A DNA stretch of 64,000 bases from Lichenifustis flavocetrariae (GCF_026130545.1 NZ_JAMOIM010000001.1:186001-250000), one strand, 5' to 3'. Positions 34,408 to 46,563 are shown, counted from the stretch's first letter. Numbers and translations: made by a program. Notes: generated from the letters alone by a model not told the origin.

Positions 34408-34833
34408 TCAGCTTGCGGGAAGAAGGACCTTGTCGATCACATGGATCACGCCGTTCGTGCAGGCGATGTCGGCCTTGACGACCTTGGCGCCATTCACGTG
34501 TACACCATCGGTGCCATCCACGTGAAGTTCCTCACCGCTCACTGATTTCGGGCTCGACTTCTTGCCGGCCACATCAGTCGACATGACCTTTCCGGCCAAG
34601 ACGTGAAGGGTCAGGATCGATGTGAGCTTCGCCTTGTTTTCCGGCTTGATCAGCGACTCAACAGTCCCGGCCGGCAGGGCCGCGAAAGCTTCGTCCGTCG
34701 GCGCGAAAACCGTGAACGGACCCGCGCCCTTCAGTGTCGCGACCAGATCGGCGGCCTTGACGGCGGCCACAAGGGTGCTGAAGCTTCCGGCTGCGACAGC
34801 TGTGTCGACGATGTCATGCGTGGCATCTGCCAT
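34408..34833 (-). CDS. Fasciclin (FAS1)-domain protein
   Basis: A protein of 141 aa: one FAS1 domain and almost nothing else. The H1 box is [19 protein letters not shown] near residues 40-58; the H2-like end is [13 protein letters not shown]; and the YH-like centre is [11 protein letters not shown]. Start ATG after a TGGAG site. Unlike most bacterial FAS1 proteins it has no signal peptide, as in a common short rhizobial form. FAS1 domains mediate adhesion, and a rhizobial member (Nex18) affects symbiosis; function here is unknown. Confidence 0.88.
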   Translation of the reverse strand: MADATHDIVDTAVAAGSFSTLVAAVKAADLVATLKGAGPFTVFAPTDEAFAALPAGTVESLIKPENKAKLTSILTLHVLAGKVMSTDVAGKKSSPKSVSGEELHVDGTDGVHVNGAKVVKADIACTNGVIHVIDKVLLPAS

Positions 34834-35196
34834 AGTAGTACTCCAAAAAAATGTATAGGTAAGCAGAGATGAAAGTCTGGGCCAAGTTCAATGGCAAGAC
34901 AAACGACTCGTGCAGTCTGTTTCTAAAAAGAAGCTGCAAGGCCAATATCGATTTTTCGTGGGTTTATTCAATGCGACATATGGGCTGCACTTTTTTTCGA
35001 AAGTTCATCGAACCGACATTTCCTCGTAATATTGGGCGATTTTAAACGTGAGAGGCCTGCGCTAGAACCTCGCCGAGCACCGCTTTTGTCAGGCTTCAAA
35101 TCTCGTCGTCTGACGGCAGTCTTCAGCCTCTCTGGTCCGAATGCCGCGCAAGCAATTGTCCGGAACGCGCAAGTCGAGGGAGCAGCCTCGCATGCT
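34834..35196. other. AT-rich intergenic region upstream of fasciclin
   Basis: About 360 bp with T-runs around 34845, 34925 and 34990, in contrast to the GC-rich flanks. It should contain the fasciclin promoter and the purK 3' region. No gene is supported. Confidence 0.5.
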
Positions 35197-36294
35197 CTAC
35201 CGCGAAGGAACCGTCACCGTCGTGACATGCCCCATCTTCCGGCCCGGCCGCGACTCGGCCTTGCCGTAGAGATGAACGCAGGCGCCCTCGGCAGCCATCA
35301 GGGCCTGCCAGCCATCCGCCTCCTCGCCGATGAGGTTCTGCATGTGGACGGTTCCGAAACGTTGGGTGCTTCCCAGGGGCCAGCCGCAAGTCGCCCGGAC
35401 GTGTTGGGCAAACTGCGACGTGACCGCGCCGTCGATTGTCCAATGTCCCGAGTTGTGCACTCGCGGGGCGATCTCGTTGACGCAGAGTGTCTCCACGCCG
35501 TCCTTCCCTGGAACCACGAACATTTCGACAGCCAGCACACCGACATAATCGAGCGCTTCGGCGATGCGCTGCGTCATCGCGGCGGCCTCGGTCTCGATTT
35601 CGGGTGAGACCCGCGCCGGCACGACCGTGGTGGCGAGAATATGCCGGCTATGATGATTCTCGCAAAGGTCGAAAGCCCGAAATGTCCCATCGGTGCCGCG
35701 TGCCGCCACGACCGACACTTCACGGCTGAAGCGGACGAAGCCTTCGAGGATCGCGGGCGCGTTCAGGTCGCGGTGGACGGCCTCGAGCGCGTCCTGCTGG
35801 TGGATCGCGATCTGGCCCTTGCCATCATAGCCGAAACGCCGGGTTTTCAGGATCGAAGGGCGGCCGATCGCCTCGACGGCCTGTTTGAGATCCTCCAGCG
35901 CGTCGACAGGTGCGAAAGGTGCGGTTGGGAGCCCGAGGTCGCGCAAGAAACGCTTTTCGATGAGGCGGTCCTGCGTGGTGGCGAGCGCGTGCCCACTGGG
36001 GCGCACCGGGCAATGGCGCGCAAGGTTTGCCACTGTCGCGGCAGGAACGTTTTCAAACTCGTAGGTCACCACCTGCACGGCCTGCGCGAAACGGGCCAGC
36101 GCATCAGCGTCGTCATAGGCGGCGGTCGTGCAATGGGCCGCAACGTCGAACGCCGGATTGTCGCCATCGGGCGCGTAGATATGCGTCTTCAGCCCGAAGG
36201 TCGCTGCCGCGAGAGCCAGCATCCGCGCCAGCTGCCCGCCCCCAAGGATTCCGATCGTATCCCCCGGCTGGAGAATCCGGCTTTGATCGATCAT
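35197..36294 (-). CDS. purK: N5-carboxyaminoimidazole ribonucleotide synthase PurK
   Basis: 365 aa from the ATG before IDQSRILQPGD; 54 upstream in-frame codons are Arg/Ser-rich and unlike the family. ATP-grasp enzyme making N5-CAIR from AIR, ATP and bicarbonate. Visible signs are IGILGGGQLARMLALAA (N-terminal fold), TYEFENVP, RRFGYDGKGQ (ATP-grasp loop), and EMFVV... NEIAPRVHNSGHWT at the C-terminal metal site. It acts before PurE, but the purE gene is about 33 kb away on the same strand. Confidence 0.95.
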   Translation of the reverse strand: MIDQSRILQPGDTIGILGGGQLARMLALAAATFGLKTHIYAPDGDNPAFDVAAHCTTAAYDDADALARFAQAVQVVTYEFENVPAATVANLARHCPVRPSGHALATTQDRLIEKRFLRDLGLPTAPFAPVDALEDLKQAVEAIGRPSILKTRRFGYDGKGQIAIHQQDALEAVHRDLNAPAILEGFVRFSREVSVVAARGTDGTFRAFDLCENHHSRHILATTVVPARVSPEIETEAAAMTQRIAEALDYVGVLAVEMFVVPGKDGVETLCVNEIAPRVHNSGHWTIDGAVTSQFAQHVRATCGWPLGSTQRFGTVHMQNLIGEEADGWQALMAAEGACVHLYGKAESRPGRKMGHVTTVTVPSR

Positions 36295-36664
36295 CACGTG
36301 TTCCGTTCGACGCGAACCTGTGGCCATCCCCGCGTCACGCCGAGACCCGCCGGTAGATGACGTGTCACGTGCGGCTGTTGCGGCGAGAGCCTTGCGCATA
36401 TCGGATGGGTTTTCACCGCGCAAGCTCCTCGGTCTTGGAACGCGCCGGCTCGGCATGAAACGACGGACATCGCTACACGCGGCCTGGATTTCTCAACCGG
36501 AGGGCCCTAGCTAGCTCGCACGTGGACAACGTCTGCGCTCCAGCAATCGGGGTGATGGCCCCGCGCGGAGCCCTCACCCTTGGCGCGGGAACAAAGCCTC
36601 CGATGGTCTGTTCAGAGACTTCGAGGCTCGAAAAGCCTTGAGCGCATTGCGAAAGAGGTCGAAG
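36295..36664. other. Divergent intergenic region, purK / glgE
   Basis: About 370 bp between divergent starts. No gene, repeat or riboswitch recognised. An AGAGG ribosome binding site for glgE ends near 36658. Confidence 0.5.
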
Positions 36665-39600
36665 ATGGTGCAGGTGACACCACCGCAAAGTTTCGCATCG
36701 GGCACTCCGGTCGTCGACGGCGATCGGTTGCGTCCGGATGAACGCGACTTGGCGTTGCGGATCTACTATGTCCCACTTTCGATGATTTCGGCGCCGGATC
36801 AATGGCCTGCCATCCTGGACGCGTGCGTCGGCATGGGATTCAACACACTCATGCTGTCGGCCCCGAGTCATCCAGGGCCGGCCGGAAATCTGCTCCTGCC
36901 CTTCGATCTCGGACGGCCTCATCCGGCGCTCCCGCCAGAGGGCTCGCTGGAAGCCAGTATCGGGGAGCTTGCCGGCGCCTGCCGGCAGCGCAACCTCGAC
37001 CTGATGGTGGATCTCGTCACGGACAGAGTGGCGGCCGACAGCCCCCTCGCGCATGAGGTTGATCTGCGGTCGACCGGGATCGGTGCTCGTGATCCCAGGG
37101 TTCGGCCCGAAGACCGATCGAGCGCGGATGTCCCGTTTTCCGATCCGGGCCGGAGCGGCAGTTTCGTCGAGCGTTACGCAAACTATCTGGCCGCCCTTGC
37201 ACGAGCCGGCATTGCGGGCTTTCGGTGCCTTCGTCCAAACCGTGTTCCGGCGGAGGTCTGGACGCGCTGGAAAGCCTCCGCGCCGACATGCCGGTTTATG
37301 GCCTGGACGCCGGGGCTCGTGCCGGAGGCCGTCGTCGGTCTTGTGTCCGCCGGGTTCGAGGGCGCCTTTTCGTCGATCCGCTGGTGGGATTGCCGAGCCG
37401 GTTGGCCGGCTGAGGATTATGAACGCTTACGACAGCTCGGGCCCGTGATCGCCTTTCCCGAAGCGCCCTTCGATGCGCGGTTGGCCCAAACCCTCGACAG
37501 CGAGGAAATCGTTCAGCGCCGCTCGGAACGCGCTTTGTGGATAGCCGCGGCGCTGAGTGACGGCATGATGATTCCCATGGGGTTCGAATTCGGTGCCCGC
37601 GAGCCGGTACCCGTGGCCGGGCCGATGCGCGAGACCTATGCGGCCCTGCGGGATCGACCGCGGCTCGATCTCGCCGGCGCGATCAGATCCGTCAACGCCT
37701 TTGCGTCGCGTGAAAGCAGCCGCGGATCGCAGAAAGAGATGCGTCTCTTGACGGGCGGAGGCGCCCCTCTGACCGCTCTGTTGCGCACCGCGGCCGGCGA
37801 CGCAAACCGGGCGCGGCTGGTGTTGGTCAACCCGTCTCTCGACAGAAGCAGCACGCTTGCGGCGGCGGCGCTATCGCCCGAGGTGGGCCGTTTCCTGCCG
37901 TTCAACGACATTTTGGGGTCAGGGCCGACTCTCAGCCCGGAAAGCACGCTCTTGCTGCGGCCGGCCGAAGTCCGGGTGCTTGAGGGCCGCGCGAACCGGC
38001 CGATCATGCTGCCGCGAGAGGCGAGCCGCATGACCGAAAAAACGGCTGTCGCGGCGCCGCGTCTCGCGATCGAAGCCGTGTCGCCGACCGTCGACGGCGG
38101 ACGTTATCCGGTCAAGCGGATCGTCGGCGAGGTTTTGCGGGTCGAGGCCGACGCCTTCGCGGAGGGACATGACCAGATCGCCGTGGCGCTCAAATGGCGG
38201 GCCGCCGATGAGACGGATTGGCAAGAGCGGCGCATGCGTCCGCTCGGCAATGATCGCTACACAGCCGACATGCCCCTGACTCGGCTCGGCCGCTATGTCT
38301 TCTGCGTCGAGGCTTGGCGCGACGAGTTCGCGATCTTCCTGTATGAACTGACCAAAAAGCACGAAGCCGGGTTGAAGGTGACCTTGGAGCTCGAAGAGGG
38401 GCGCCGCCTGGTCGAGCACAGCGCCGGACAGTCCGGGTCCGAGGCGGCCGCGCGTTTGAAGCCGGTCCTCAATCGCCTCGCGCATGCGAACGACGCTGAG
38501 CGTCTCGATCTGTTGATCGCACCTGAGACGGCGGCGCTGATGGCGGAGGCCGATCCACGCCCCTTCCGCCTGACGAGCGATCCGATGCCGGTTGATGCGG
38601 AGCGGACGGCCGCCGGTTTCGCCAGCTGGTACGAACTCTTTCCGCGTTCGCAGAGCGGGGACCCTCACCGTCACGGTACCTTCGACGACGTTATCGGACG
38701 CCTGCCGGCCATCCGGGCCATGGGGTTCGACGTCGCGTATTTTCCGCCGATTCATCCGATCGGCCGCACCAACCGCAAAGGCCGGAACAACTCGCTGACC
38801 GCGGGGCCCGACGATCCTGGCAGTCCCTATGCGATCGGGGCCGAAGCAGGCGGGCATGATGCGATCCACCCCGAACTCGGCAGTTTCGAGGATTTCCGGC
38901 GCCTCGTGGCCGCCGCGGCCGAGCAAGGGCTCGAAATCGCGCTCGACCTCGCGATCCAGGCCTCTCCGGACCACCCATGGCTGGAGCAACATCCGGATTG
39001 GTTCAACTGGCGTCCGGACGGCTCGATCCGCTATGCCGAGAACCCGCCCAAGAAATACGAGGACATCGTCAACGTCGATTTCTACGCCGAGGGTGCCAAA
39101 CCCTCGCTCTGGACGGAGTTGCGGAACACGATCATGGTCTGGGTGGAGCAGGGGGTCAAACTGTTCCGAGTCGACAATCCGCACACCAAGCCGTTCCCGT
39201 TTTGGGAATGGGTGATCGAGGACGTACGGCGGGATCATCCCGACGTGATCTTCCTGTCGGAAGCCTTCACCCGGCCGAAAGTGATGTATCGCCTGGCCAA
39301 GATCGGGTTCTCACAATCCTACACCTACTTTACGTGGCGCAACACCAAGGCGGAGCTGACAGAATACCTGACCGAGCTGACCACGCAGCCGCCCAAGGAC
39401 TTCTTTCGTCCGCATTTCTTCGTCAACACGCACGACATTAATCCCGACTTCCTGCAGAATGCGCCGCGCCCGGCCTTTCTGATCCGCGCCGCGCTCGCCA
39501 CGACCTTGTCGGGGTTGTGGGGGATGTACAATGGCTTCGAGCTCTGCGAAGGCCGGCCTGACGCCAAGAAGAAAGAATATGCGGACAGCGAAAAATATCA

Positions 39601-39994
39601 GCTTTACGCCTGGGACTGGGATCGGCCCGGCAACATCATCAGCGAGATCTCGCGCCTGAACCGAATCCGACGCGACAATCCCGCCCTCCACAGCCACCTC
39701 GGCATCACCTTCAGGGCCGCGTACAACGACAACACCCTGTTGTTTCAAAAGTCTTCGCCGGCGCGCGACAACGTCCTCCTGATCGCCGTCAGTCTCGATC
39801 CCTTTGCGGCCCAGGAAGCCGACATCGAGGTTCCGCTCTGGGATTTTGACCTCCCCGATAACGGCACGATCGTGGTCGACGATCTGATGCGCGGCCATCG
39901 TTTCACCTGGACGGGTAAGTATCAGCGGATTCGTCTCGATCCGGCCGAACTGCCCTTCTCTATCTGGCGCCTCGGCGCCGCAAGGAATGTCTAA
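36665..39994 (+). CDS. glgE: Alpha-1,4-glucan:maltose-1-phosphate maltosyltransferase GlgE, with degenerate GH13 N-terminal extension
   Basis: 1109 aa from the ATG after AGAGG; a TTG 27 bases upstream is the alternative. The last ~670 residues are GlgE: the N-domain ([20 protein letters not shown]), [20 protein letters not shown], nucleophile Asp837 in [17 protein letters not shown] and acid/base Glu866 in [10 protein letters not shown]. It extends alpha-glucan with maltose-1-phosphate in the cytosol. The first ~430 residues form a second GH13-like barrel ([20 protein letters not shown]) whose active-site region reads [11 protein letters not shown], without the catalytic Asp. First gene of glgE-treS-glgB, 2 bp before treS. 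Confidence 0.93.
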   Translation: MVQVTPPQSFASGTPVVDGDRLRPDERDLALRIYYVPLSMISAPDQWPAILDACVGMGFNTLMLSAPSHPGPAGNLLLPFDLGRPHPALPPEGSLEASIGELAGACRQRNLDLMVDLVTDRVAADSPLAHEVDLRSTGIGARDPRVRPEDRSSADVPFSDPGRSGSFVERYANYLAALARAGIAGFRCLRPNRVPAEVWTRWKASAPTCRFMAWTPGLVPEAVVGLVSAGFEGAFSSIRWWDCRAGWPAEDYERLRQLGPVIAFPEAPFDARLAQTLDSEEIVQRRSERALWIAAALSDGMMIPMGFEFGAREPVPVAGPMRETYAALRDRPRLDLAGAIRSVNAFASRESSRGSQKEMRLLTGGGAPLTALLRTAAGDANRARLVLVNPSLDRSSTLAAAALSPEVGRFLPFNDILGSGPTLSPESTLLLRPAEVRVLEGRANRPIMLPREASRMTEKTAVAAPRLAIEAVSPTVDGGRYPVKRIVGEVLRVEADAFAEGHDQIAVALKWRAADETDWQERRMRPLGNDRYTADMPLTRLGRYVFCVEAWRDEFAIFLYELTKKHEAGLKVTLELEEGRRLVEHSAGQSGSEAAARLKPVLNRLAHANDAERLDLLIAPETAALMAEADPRPFRLTSDPMPVDAERTAAGFASWYELFPRSQSGDPHRHGTFDDVIGRLPAIRAMGFDVAYFPPIHPIGRTNRKGRNNSLTAGPDDPGSPYAIGAEAGGHDAIHPELGSFEDFRRLVAAAAEQGLEIALDLAIQASPDHPWLEQHPDWFNWRPDGSIRYAENPPKKYEDIVNVDFYAEGAKPSLWTELRNTIMVWVEQGVKLFRVDNPHTKPFPFWEWVIEDVRRDHPDVIFLSEAFTRPKVMYRLAKIGFSQSYTYFTWRNTKAELTEYLTELTTQPPKDFFRPHFFVNTHDINPDFLQNAPRPAFLIRAALATTLSGLWGMYNGFELCEGRPDAKKKEYADSEKYQLYAWDWDRPGNIISEISRLNRIRRDNPALHSHLGITFRAAYNDNTLLFQKSSPARDNVLLIAVSLDPFAAQEADIEVPLWDFDLPDNGTIVVDDLMRGHRFTWTGKYQRIRLDPAELPFSIWRLGAARNV

Positions 39995-39996
39995 AC

Positions 39997-42900
39997 ATGG
40001 CGCGTAAACCCGCGGTGCAGCTTCCCGATGATCCGCTCTGGTACAAGGACGCCGTCATCTATCAGCTGCATGTGAAGTCGTTTTTCGATGCCGACAACGA
40101 CGGCATCGGCGATTTTGGCGGCCTCAACGCCAAGCTTGATTACGTGGCAAGCCTGGGTGTGAACACGATCTGGCTGCTGCCGTTCTATCCGTCCCCCCGC
40201 AAGGACGATGGCTATGACATCGCCGGCTATCGCGAAGTCAGCCCGGATTACGGGACGCTGGCTGAATTCAAGGAATTTGTGCGCGCGGCGCATAATCGCG
40301 GCATCCGGGTGATTACCGAACTCGTGATCAATCACACGTCGGACCAGCATCCCTGGTTCCAGAAGGCCCGCGCGGCCAAGCCTGGGTCGCCGGCGCGCGA
40401 CTTCTATGTGTGGTCGGACACCGATCAGAAATTCCCTGAAACCCGCATCATTTTCCTCGATACGGAGAAGTCGAACTGGACCTGGGACCCCGTCGCCGGC
40501 CAGTATTTCTGGCATCGGTTTTACTCGCACCAGCCGGATCTCAACTTCGACAACCCGCGGGTGCTGAAGGAAGTGCTGAGCGTCATGCGCTTCTGGCTGG
40601 ATATGGGGGTCGACGGGCTTAGGCTCGATGCCATTCCCTATCTGATCGAGCGGGAGGGGACCAACAACGAGAACCTGCCCGAAACCCACGTCGTGCTGAA
40701 GCAGATCCGCGCGGCCCTGGACGCCTCCTACAAGAACCGCATGCTGCTCGCCGAAGCCAATCAATGGCCGGAGGACACGCAGCTTTACTTCGGTGACGGA
40801 GACGAATGCCACATGGCGTTCCACTTCCCGCTGATGCCACGCATGTATATGGCGATCGCCAAGGAAGACCGATTTCCGATCACCGACATCATGCGTCAGA
40901 CTCCGGAGATCCCGGAAAACGCCCAGTGGGCCATATTCCTGCGCAACCACGACGAGCTGACGCTCGAAATGGTGACTGACGAAGAGCGCGACTATCTGTG
41001 GAACACCTACGCGGCCGACCGTCGAGCGCGCATCAATCTCGGCATCCGACGACGCCTCGCGCCGCTGCTGCAGCGTGACCGCCGCCGCATCGAGCTGATG
41101 AACGGCCTGCTGCTCTCCATGCCCGGTACGCCCGTGATCTATTACGGCGACGAGATCGGCATGGGGGACAATATCCATCTAGGTGACCGCGATGGCGTTC
41201 GCACGCCCATGCAATGGTCGCAGGACCGGAATGGCGGCTTTTCCCGCGCCGACCCTGCCAGCATGGTGCTGCCCCCCATCATGGACCCGCTCTACGGGTT
41301 TGAAGCCGTCAACGTCGAAGCGCAGGAGCGCGATCCGCATTCCTTGCTGAATTGGATGCGGCGCATGCTGCTGTTGCGGCGTAACCACCAGGCTTTCGGC
41401 CGTGGCACGCAGCGCTTCCTTTATCCCGGCAACCGGCGCGTGCTGGCCTATCTTCGCGAATATGAAGGGGAGACGATCCTGTGCGTGGCGAATTTGTCGC
41501 GCACGCCGCAGGCCGTCGAGCTCGACCTTGCCGATTTCGAGGGCCGCGTGCCGGTCGAATTGTCAGGTCCCTCGGCATTCCCGCCGATCGGGAAACTCAC
41601 CTATCTCCTGACGCTGCCGCCGTATGGTTTCTACTGGCTGGGTCTGATGGCCGGCGAGAAGGCGCCGCCATGGCATCGCGCCGCCGGCGAGCAACTGCCG
41701 GAGTTTCAGACGCTGGTGGTTCGCGAGAGCCTGAAGGAGCTCTTGGGCGAACGCCACACCGCCACGATTCTGGGCGATCTCCTGCCGGACTACCTCCCTC
41801 GCCGGCGCTGGTTCGCGGCCAAGAACGAGAAGATCCTCGCGGCGCGGCTCGCCTATGCGGTGCCGCTGACGTCGGTGCAGGAAGTCCTGATCATTGAGGT
41901 CGAGGTCGAAACCAAGGCTCGCACCGACCGTTATCTCATGCCGGCCGCCATTGCCTGGGAGCAGCCGGGGATTTCGTCCTTCGCCATGCAGGTGGCGCTG
42001 GCGCGTGTCCGCCGCGGCCGGCAGGTCGGCTACCTGACCGACGGGTTTGCGCTCGAAGATCTCCCACGCGTGATCATGCAGGGGCTGAAGAACAGGGGCC
42101 ACCTGAAGATCCCGGATGGCGAAATCCTCTGTCTCGGAACGGACGCGATCGATGCGCTCGAAGGGGTCGAGGACGCCAAGATCCGCTGGCTGACCACCGA
42201 GCAGTCGAACTCCTCGGTGATCGTCGGCAATCTCGCCATGGTCAAGCTGATCCGGCGGATCGTGCCCGGGATCCATCCGGAAGCCGAGATGACCCGGTAT
42301 CTCACGAGCGTCGGCTATGCCAATACGGCCGCCTTGCTGGGCGAAGTCGTCCGGGTCTCCGCGGACGGCACGCCGCACACGCTGTCGATCGTGCAGTCGG
42401 TCATTTCCAATCAGGGCGATGCCTGGACCTGGGTTCTGGACGGCTTGAAGCGGGCTGTCGAGGATGCGGCCTTGACCGACCTGACCGATGCGGCGGACTT
42501 CCAATCCATCAAGGTGTTTATCGGGACGGTGGGGCAGCGGCTTGGAGAGCTTCACAAGGCGCTTGCGACGCCCACCGACGACCCTGACTTTCAGCCCGTC
42601 GAAGCGGATGCCGCGACCATCGAGAATTGGCAGACGAGCGTCCGTGCCCAGGTGGAAGGTGCCCTCGATGCGCTTGCGTCCCAGCGCGAGATCGTCGACC
42701 CGAACGACCGCCCGCTGGCGGATGCCGTTGTGGGCAAGCGTCAAGCCATCTTGGATGTGATCGACCGGTTGGCCGAGGCCGGCCTCGGCACCCTGCTGAC
42801 CCGCGTCCATGGTGATTTTCATCTCGGACAAATTCTGGTCTCTCAGGGCGACGCCTTCATCATCGACTTCGAAGGTGAACCGGCGCGTAGCCTCGACGAG

Positions 42901-43275
42901 CGCCGGGCCAAGGGGACGCCACTGCGCGATGTGGCGGGCCTGCTTCGCTCAATCGACTACGCGGTCGCTTCGGCACGCCGGCCGGAGGAGGACGCGAGTC
43001 CGCAGCCGGTGCGCGAACGCCGCCGCGGTCTCCTCGACGATTTCCGTCAACAAGCGACCGAAGCGTTCTTGGAGACCTATCGCGACGCCTCTGGCATCGA
43101 TCCGATGGCATCGACCGGGAAGGGACGCGGCTCTCTTCTCGATCTCATGCTTCTCGAAAAGGCCGCCTACGAGATCAGCTATGAGGTCGCGAACCGGCCG
43201 AAGTGGATCTCCATTCCGCTGCGCGGCTTCAACACCTTGGTGGATCGCCTGACCGGCCGAGAGGGACGTTCGTGA
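39997..43275 (+). CDS. treS: TreS-maltokinase fusion (trehalose synthase / maltose kinase)
   Basis: A protein of 1092 aa. Residues 1-550 are trehalose synthase (GH13): [34 protein letters not shown], nucleophile Asp211 in [11 protein letters not shown], Glu253 in [11 protein letters not shown] and [13 protein letters not shown]. Residues about 570-1092 are maltokinase (Pep2/Mak): [20 protein letters not shown], the catalytic loop [13 protein letters not shown] (near 937) and [16 protein letters not shown]. It turns trehalose to maltose and then to maltose-1-phosphate for GlgE. The fused form is common outside actinobacteria. Stop overlaps the glgB start. Confidence 0.95.
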   Translation: MARKPAVQLPDDPLWYKDAVIYQLHVKSFFDADNDGIGDFGGLNAKLDYVASLGVNTIWLLPFYPSPRKDDGYDIAGYREVSPDYGTLAEFKEFVRAAHNRGIRVITELVINHTSDQHPWFQKARAAKPGSPARDFYVWSDTDQKFPETRIIFLDTEKSNWTWDPVAGQYFWHRFYSHQPDLNFDNPRVLKEVLSVMRFWLDMGVDGLRLDAIPYLIEREGTNNENLPETHVVLKQIRAALDASYKNRMLLAEANQWPEDTQLYFGDGDECHMAFHFPLMPRMYMAIAKEDRFPITDIMRQTPEIPENAQWAIFLRNHDELTLEMVTDEERDYLWNTYAADRRARINLGIRRRLAPLLQRDRRRIELMNGLLLSMPGTPVIYYGDEIGMGDNIHLGDRDGVRTPMQWSQDRNGGFSRADPASMVLPPIMDPLYGFEAVNVEAQERDPHSLLNWMRRMLLLRRNHQAFGRGTQRFLYPGNRRVLAYLREYEGETILCVANLSRTPQAVELDLADFEGRVPVELSGPSAFPPIGKLTYLLTLPPYGFYWLGLMAGEKAPPWHRAAGEQLPEFQTLVVRESLKELLGERHTATILGDLLPDYLPRRRWFAAKNEKILAARLAYAVPLTSVQEVLIIEVEVETKARTDRYLMPAAIAWEQPGISSFAMQVALARVRRGRQVGYLTDGFALEDLPRVIMQGLKNRGHLKIPDGEILCLGTDAIDALEGVEDAKIRWLTTEQSNSSVIVGNLAMVKLIRRIVPGIHPEAEMTRYLTSVGYANTAALLGEVVRVSADGTPHTLSIVQSVISNQGDAWTWVLDGLKRAVEDAALTDLTDAADFQSIKVFIGTVGQRLGELHKALATPTDDPDFQPVEADAATIENWQTSVRAQVEGALDALASQREIVDPNDRPLADAVVGKRQAILDVIDRLAEAGLGTLLTRVHGDFHLGQILVSQGDAFIIDFEGEPARSLDERRAKGTPLRDVAGLLRSIDYAVASARRPEEDASPQPVRERRRGLLDDFRQQATEAFLETYRDASGIDPMASTGKGRGSLLDLMLLEKAAYEISYEVANRPKWISIPLRGFNTLVDRLTGREGRS

Positions 43276-45473
43276 TGGGCGCGCAGGAGACACAGGGGGG
43301 CGGCGCGGACGCCATTCAGGCGCTCGTCGAAGGCCGCCACGGCGACCCGTTCGCGATTCTGGGCGCTCATGTGATCGGCGGCACGCGTGTGATACGGGCC
43401 TATGCGCCCGGCGCGCGCGGGGTTGATGTCGTGGCACGCGAGGATGGCTCGCCGCTTGGCACTCTTGAAATGATCCATGCGGCCGGTCTGTTCGCCGGCC
43501 CCGTGCAGGGGAGCGGACCTTACAGGCTCCGAATCCACTGGCCGGATGCCGTGCAGGAGATGGAAGACCCGTATAGTTTTGGTCTTCTGCTCGGCGAACT
43601 CGATCTTCATCTGATCGCCCAAGGCACGCATTATCGGCTTGGCCATTGCCTCGGCGCCCAGCCCATGACGGTGGAAGGCGTCCCCGGCGTACGCTTTGCC
43701 GTCTGGGCTCCCAATGCCCGGCGCGTGTCGGTGGTCGGCGATTTCTGCGCCTGGGATGGACGCCGCTACCCGATGCGCCTGCGCCAGGCTGCGGGTGTCT
43801 GGGAATTGTTTCTGCCGCGCCTTGGTCCGGGCACCCGCTACAAGTTCGAGATCATCGGACCGCACGGCGACGTCCTACCCCAGAAGGCCGACCCTGTGGC
43901 GCGGGCCGCCGAAGCGGCGCCCGGCACGGCTTCGATCGTGGCTCGTGCCGACCCTCACGAATGGACCGATGCGGCATGGATGGCAGAGCGTCCACATCGG
44001 CAAGGACTTGAGGCGCCGATCAGCGTGTACGAGGTCCATGCCGGTTCGTGGCTTCGCTTCGCGGAGGACGGCAACCGCAGCCTCACCTGGCGGGAAATGG
44101 CCGAGCGCCTCGTCCCCTATGTGCAGGAACTCGGCTTCACCCATATCGAGTTCCTGCCGATCATGGAGCATCCGTTCGGCGGCTCCTGGGGGTATCAGCC
44201 CCTCGGGCTCTTCGCGCCGACGGGACGCTACGGCCCACCGGAGGATTTCGCTTATTTCGTGGATCGCTGCCACGCATCCGGGATCGGCGTGATCGTCGAT
44301 TGGGTTCCGGCCCATTTTCCGACCGATGTCTGGGGCCTCGCCCGATTCGATGGGACGGCGCTCTACGAGCACCAGGATCCGCGCGAGGGCTTCCACCAGG
44401 ATTGGAACACCCTCATCTACAATCTCGGCAGACAGGAGGTGAAGGGCTTCATTCTGGCCAGCGCCCTCGAATGGCTGGACCGCTACCACGTCGACGCGCT
44501 GCGGGTCGATGCCGTCGCCTCGATGCTCTACCGCGACTACAGCCGCAAGGCTGGCGAGTGGGTGCCCAACATTTACGGTGGGCGTGAAAACCTCGAATCC
44601 GTCGAGTTCTTCAAGCACCTGAACAGCATCGTGTCGGCCCGCCAGGATGGCGCCATCACCATAGCCGAAGAATCGACCGCCTGGCCGGGTGTCACCCGGC
44701 CCGTCGAGGACGGCGGCCTGGGGTTCCACTTCAAGTGGAACATGGGATGGATGCACGACACGCTGCAATATATGGAAAAGGATCCGATCTACCGCCAATA
44801 CGACCATCACTTGATGTCGTTCGGGATGGTCTATGCTTATTCCGAGCATTTCGTGCTGCCGCTCAGCCATGACGAGGTCGTGCACGGCAAGGGGTCCTTG
44901 ATCAACAAGATGCCCGGCGACAACTGGCAGAAGTTTGCCAATCTCCGAGCCTATTTCGCATGGATGTGGATGTTCCCGGGCAAGAAGCTCCTGTTCATGG
45001 GATGTGAAATCGCTCAGTGGGCGGAGTGGAACAACGATGCGTCGCTTGATTGGAACCTGCTCGATCATCCCGCCCATAAGGGAATGCAGACCCTGATCGG
45101 AGATCTCAATCGGCTCTATGTCGGCGAGGCGGCCCTGCACGCGACCGACTCGAACCCGGACGGCTTCCGCTGGGCGGTGGTCGACGATGCGCAGAACTCC
45201 GTCTACGCCTTCGTCCGCCAGACTCCGGACGAGACCACGCACCTGCTCGTCGTCAGCAATATGACGCCGCAGCCGCGGCGAGATTACCGGATCGGCGTGC
45301 CCAAGTCCGGTTACTGGCTGGAGGCGCTCAATTCCGACGCCGGCCTCTACGGGGGCAGCAATCTTGGCAACGGCGGCGGGGTTGCGACGGAAGCCATTCC
45401 GGCGCACGGCCACGATCAATCGCTCAAGCTCGTTCTTCCGCCACTCGCGACGATCGTCCTGCGCGCGCCATAG
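43275..45473 (+). CDS. glgB: 1,4-alpha-glucan branching enzyme GlgB
   Basis: 732 aa from the ATG overlapping the treS stop (GTGATG; a GTG 3 bases earlier is equally possible). N-terminal CBM48 modules, then [27 protein letters not shown], nucleophile Asp412 in [12 protein letters not shown], Glu465 in [13 protein letters not shown] and [15 protein letters not shown]. It makes alpha-1,6 branches in the glucan built by GlgE. No glgX, glgA or glgC in the window, so glucan is probably made by the GlgE route at this locus. Confidence 0.96.
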   Translation: MGAQETQGGGADAIQALVEGRHGDPFAILGAHVIGGTRVIRAYAPGARGVDVVAREDGSPLGTLEMIHAAGLFAGPVQGSGPYRLRIHWPDAVQEMEDPYSFGLLLGELDLHLIAQGTHYRLGHCLGAQPMTVEGVPGVRFAVWAPNARRVSVVGDFCAWDGRRYPMRLRQAAGVWELFLPRLGPGTRYKFEIIGPHGDVLPQKADPVARAAEAAPGTASIVARADPHEWTDAAWMAERPHRQGLEAPISVYEVHAGSWLRFAEDGNRSLTWREMAERLVPYVQELGFTHIEFLPIMEHPFGGSWGYQPLGLFAPTGRYGPPEDFAYFVDRCHASGIGVIVDWVPAHFPTDVWGLARFDGTALYEHQDPREGFHQDWNTLIYNLGRQEVKGFILASALEWLDRYHVDALRVDAVASMLYRDYSRKAGEWVPNIYGGRENLESVEFFKHLNSIVSARQDGAITIAEESTAWPGVTRPVEDGGLGFHFKWNMGWMHDTLQYMEKDPIYRQYDHHLMSFGMVYAYSEHFVLPLSHDEVVHGKGSLINKMPGDNWQKFANLRAYFAWMWMFPGKKLLFMGCEIAQWAEWNNDASLDWNLLDHPAHKGMQTLIGDLNRLYVGEAALHATDSNPDGFRWAVVDDAQNSVYAFVRQTPDETTHLLVVSNMTPQPRRDYRIGVPKSGYWLEALNSDAGLYGGSNLGNGGGVATEAIPAHGHDQSLKLVLPPLATIVLRAP

Positions 45474-45502
45474 GCAGCTGCCCAGCCGCCTGGAGCAGTT
45501 TA

Positions 45503-45539
45503 CGACGATGGCCGCAGCCGATTGGGTCGGCCATCGTCG
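45503..45539. terminator. Stem-loop between convergent glgB and LysR genes
   Basis: CGACGATGGCCG and CGGCCATCGTCG form a perfect 12-bp stem with a 13-base loop. No T-run follows on either side, so it may be a Rho-assisted end or an RNA-stabilising hairpin. Confidence 0.5.
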
Positions 45540-45609
45540 AGAGGCAGTTCCGGGCGGGGACGGGCTGAACACGTGGGGAGGCCAGAGCGATGAGTGCTGG
45601 CGACTACAG

Positions 45610-46563
45610 TCAGACCGCAGGCGCTCCTGGTTTCTCGATCGATTCCATCCGCGGTCGGCAAGTCGCGAGGACGATACTGCGAAGCCAGCAATGGGCGGGA
45701 TCGGAGTCGGCGCGTGGATGCCACATCTGAGACACAGTGATCGGCTCCGTGCGCACCGGCAGATCGAAACTTTGCATCGGTTTTCCGGCTTTCCCACCCC
45801 GTCGAGTCTGTTCTGCCAGAACGAAGGATTTGGTCACCAGTCCAACCAGGTTCGACGCCGACGCAACCGCCATAGCGGCCGGGAAACCGGGGACGACGAC
45901 GACAATCCGGCGCCGCAGGCCGATCGCCATGAGGGCATCGTCGACAGGTCCGTGTGTCCGGCCGCGGCGAGAGGCGACCACATGACCGCAAGCCGCATAT
46001 CGGGCCGCCGTCATTTCGCCCTTGAGCAAGGGATGTCCCCGACACACCACCCCGACGAAATGATCGCGGAACAAGGACTGGATCTTCACTTCCGGTCCCG
46101 TCTCACCAAGCACGCCGATATCGAGGTCAACCAGACCCTCGCGTAGCAGCCGCACGTCCTTGTCGGGTTTGGGCGCGAAACGGAGTTGCACACCCGGCGC
46201 AGCCTTTGTCACGGTTCCAACAAGTCGGGCCGCATGGGCCTCGACGAAGCCCTCGTTGGCCCGGATGGTGAAGACACGTTCGAGAGTGGCAAGGTCAATC
46301 GCCCTCGTGGCGGGTTGCAGCACCGCTTTTACCTCGCCTGCAAGTCCGTGGACGCGCTCGCGCAATGCGACGGCATGCGGGGTCGGCACCAAGCCCCGGC
46401 CGGCACGGACCAGAAGTGGGTCGCCTGTCGTGTCCCGAAGGCGTGACAAGGTGCGGCTCATGGCCGAAGTGCTGAGGCCGAGAACCCGCGCGGCTCCCGC
46501 CACACTGCCTTGGGTCAGCATGACATCGAGCGCCGTCAGCAAGTTCAAGTCGGGATCGATCAT
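45610..46563 (-). CDS. LysR-family regulator
   Basis: 317 aa from the ATG before IDPDLNLLTALDVML. The winged helix-turn-helix is at the N-terminus (GSVAGAARVLGLSTSAMSRT, then LSRLRDTTGDPLLVRAGRGL), followed by a periplasmic-binding-protein-like effector domain. It resembles the LysR subgroup of NodD/PcpR/NahR type with DLNLL. Divergent from an MFS exporter 134 bp away, the classic arrangement for local control of the exporter in response to its substrate. Confidence 0.85.
   Translation of the reverse strand: MIDPDLNLLTALDVMLTQGSVAGAARVLGLSTSAMSRTLSRLRDTTGDPLLVRAGRGLVPTPHAVALRERVHGLAGEVKAVLQPATRAIDLATLERVFTIRANEGFVEAHAARLVGTVTKAAPGVQLRFAPKPDKDVRLLREGLVDLDIGVLGETGPEVKIQSLFRDHFVGVVCRGHPLLKGEMTAARYAACGHVVASRRGRTHGPVDDALMAIGLRRRIVVVVPGFPAAMAVASASNLVGLVTKSFVLAEQTRRGGKAGKPMQSFDLPVRTEPITVSQMWHPRADSDPAHCWLRSIVLATCRPRMESIEKPGAPAV

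Noticed and set aside
43875-45797. 640-codon open frame antisense to glgB
   Set aside because: Exact shadow of glgB in a GC-rich genome. The translation is His/Arg/Asp-rich, lacks any known motif and runs opposite to a clear enzyme gene.
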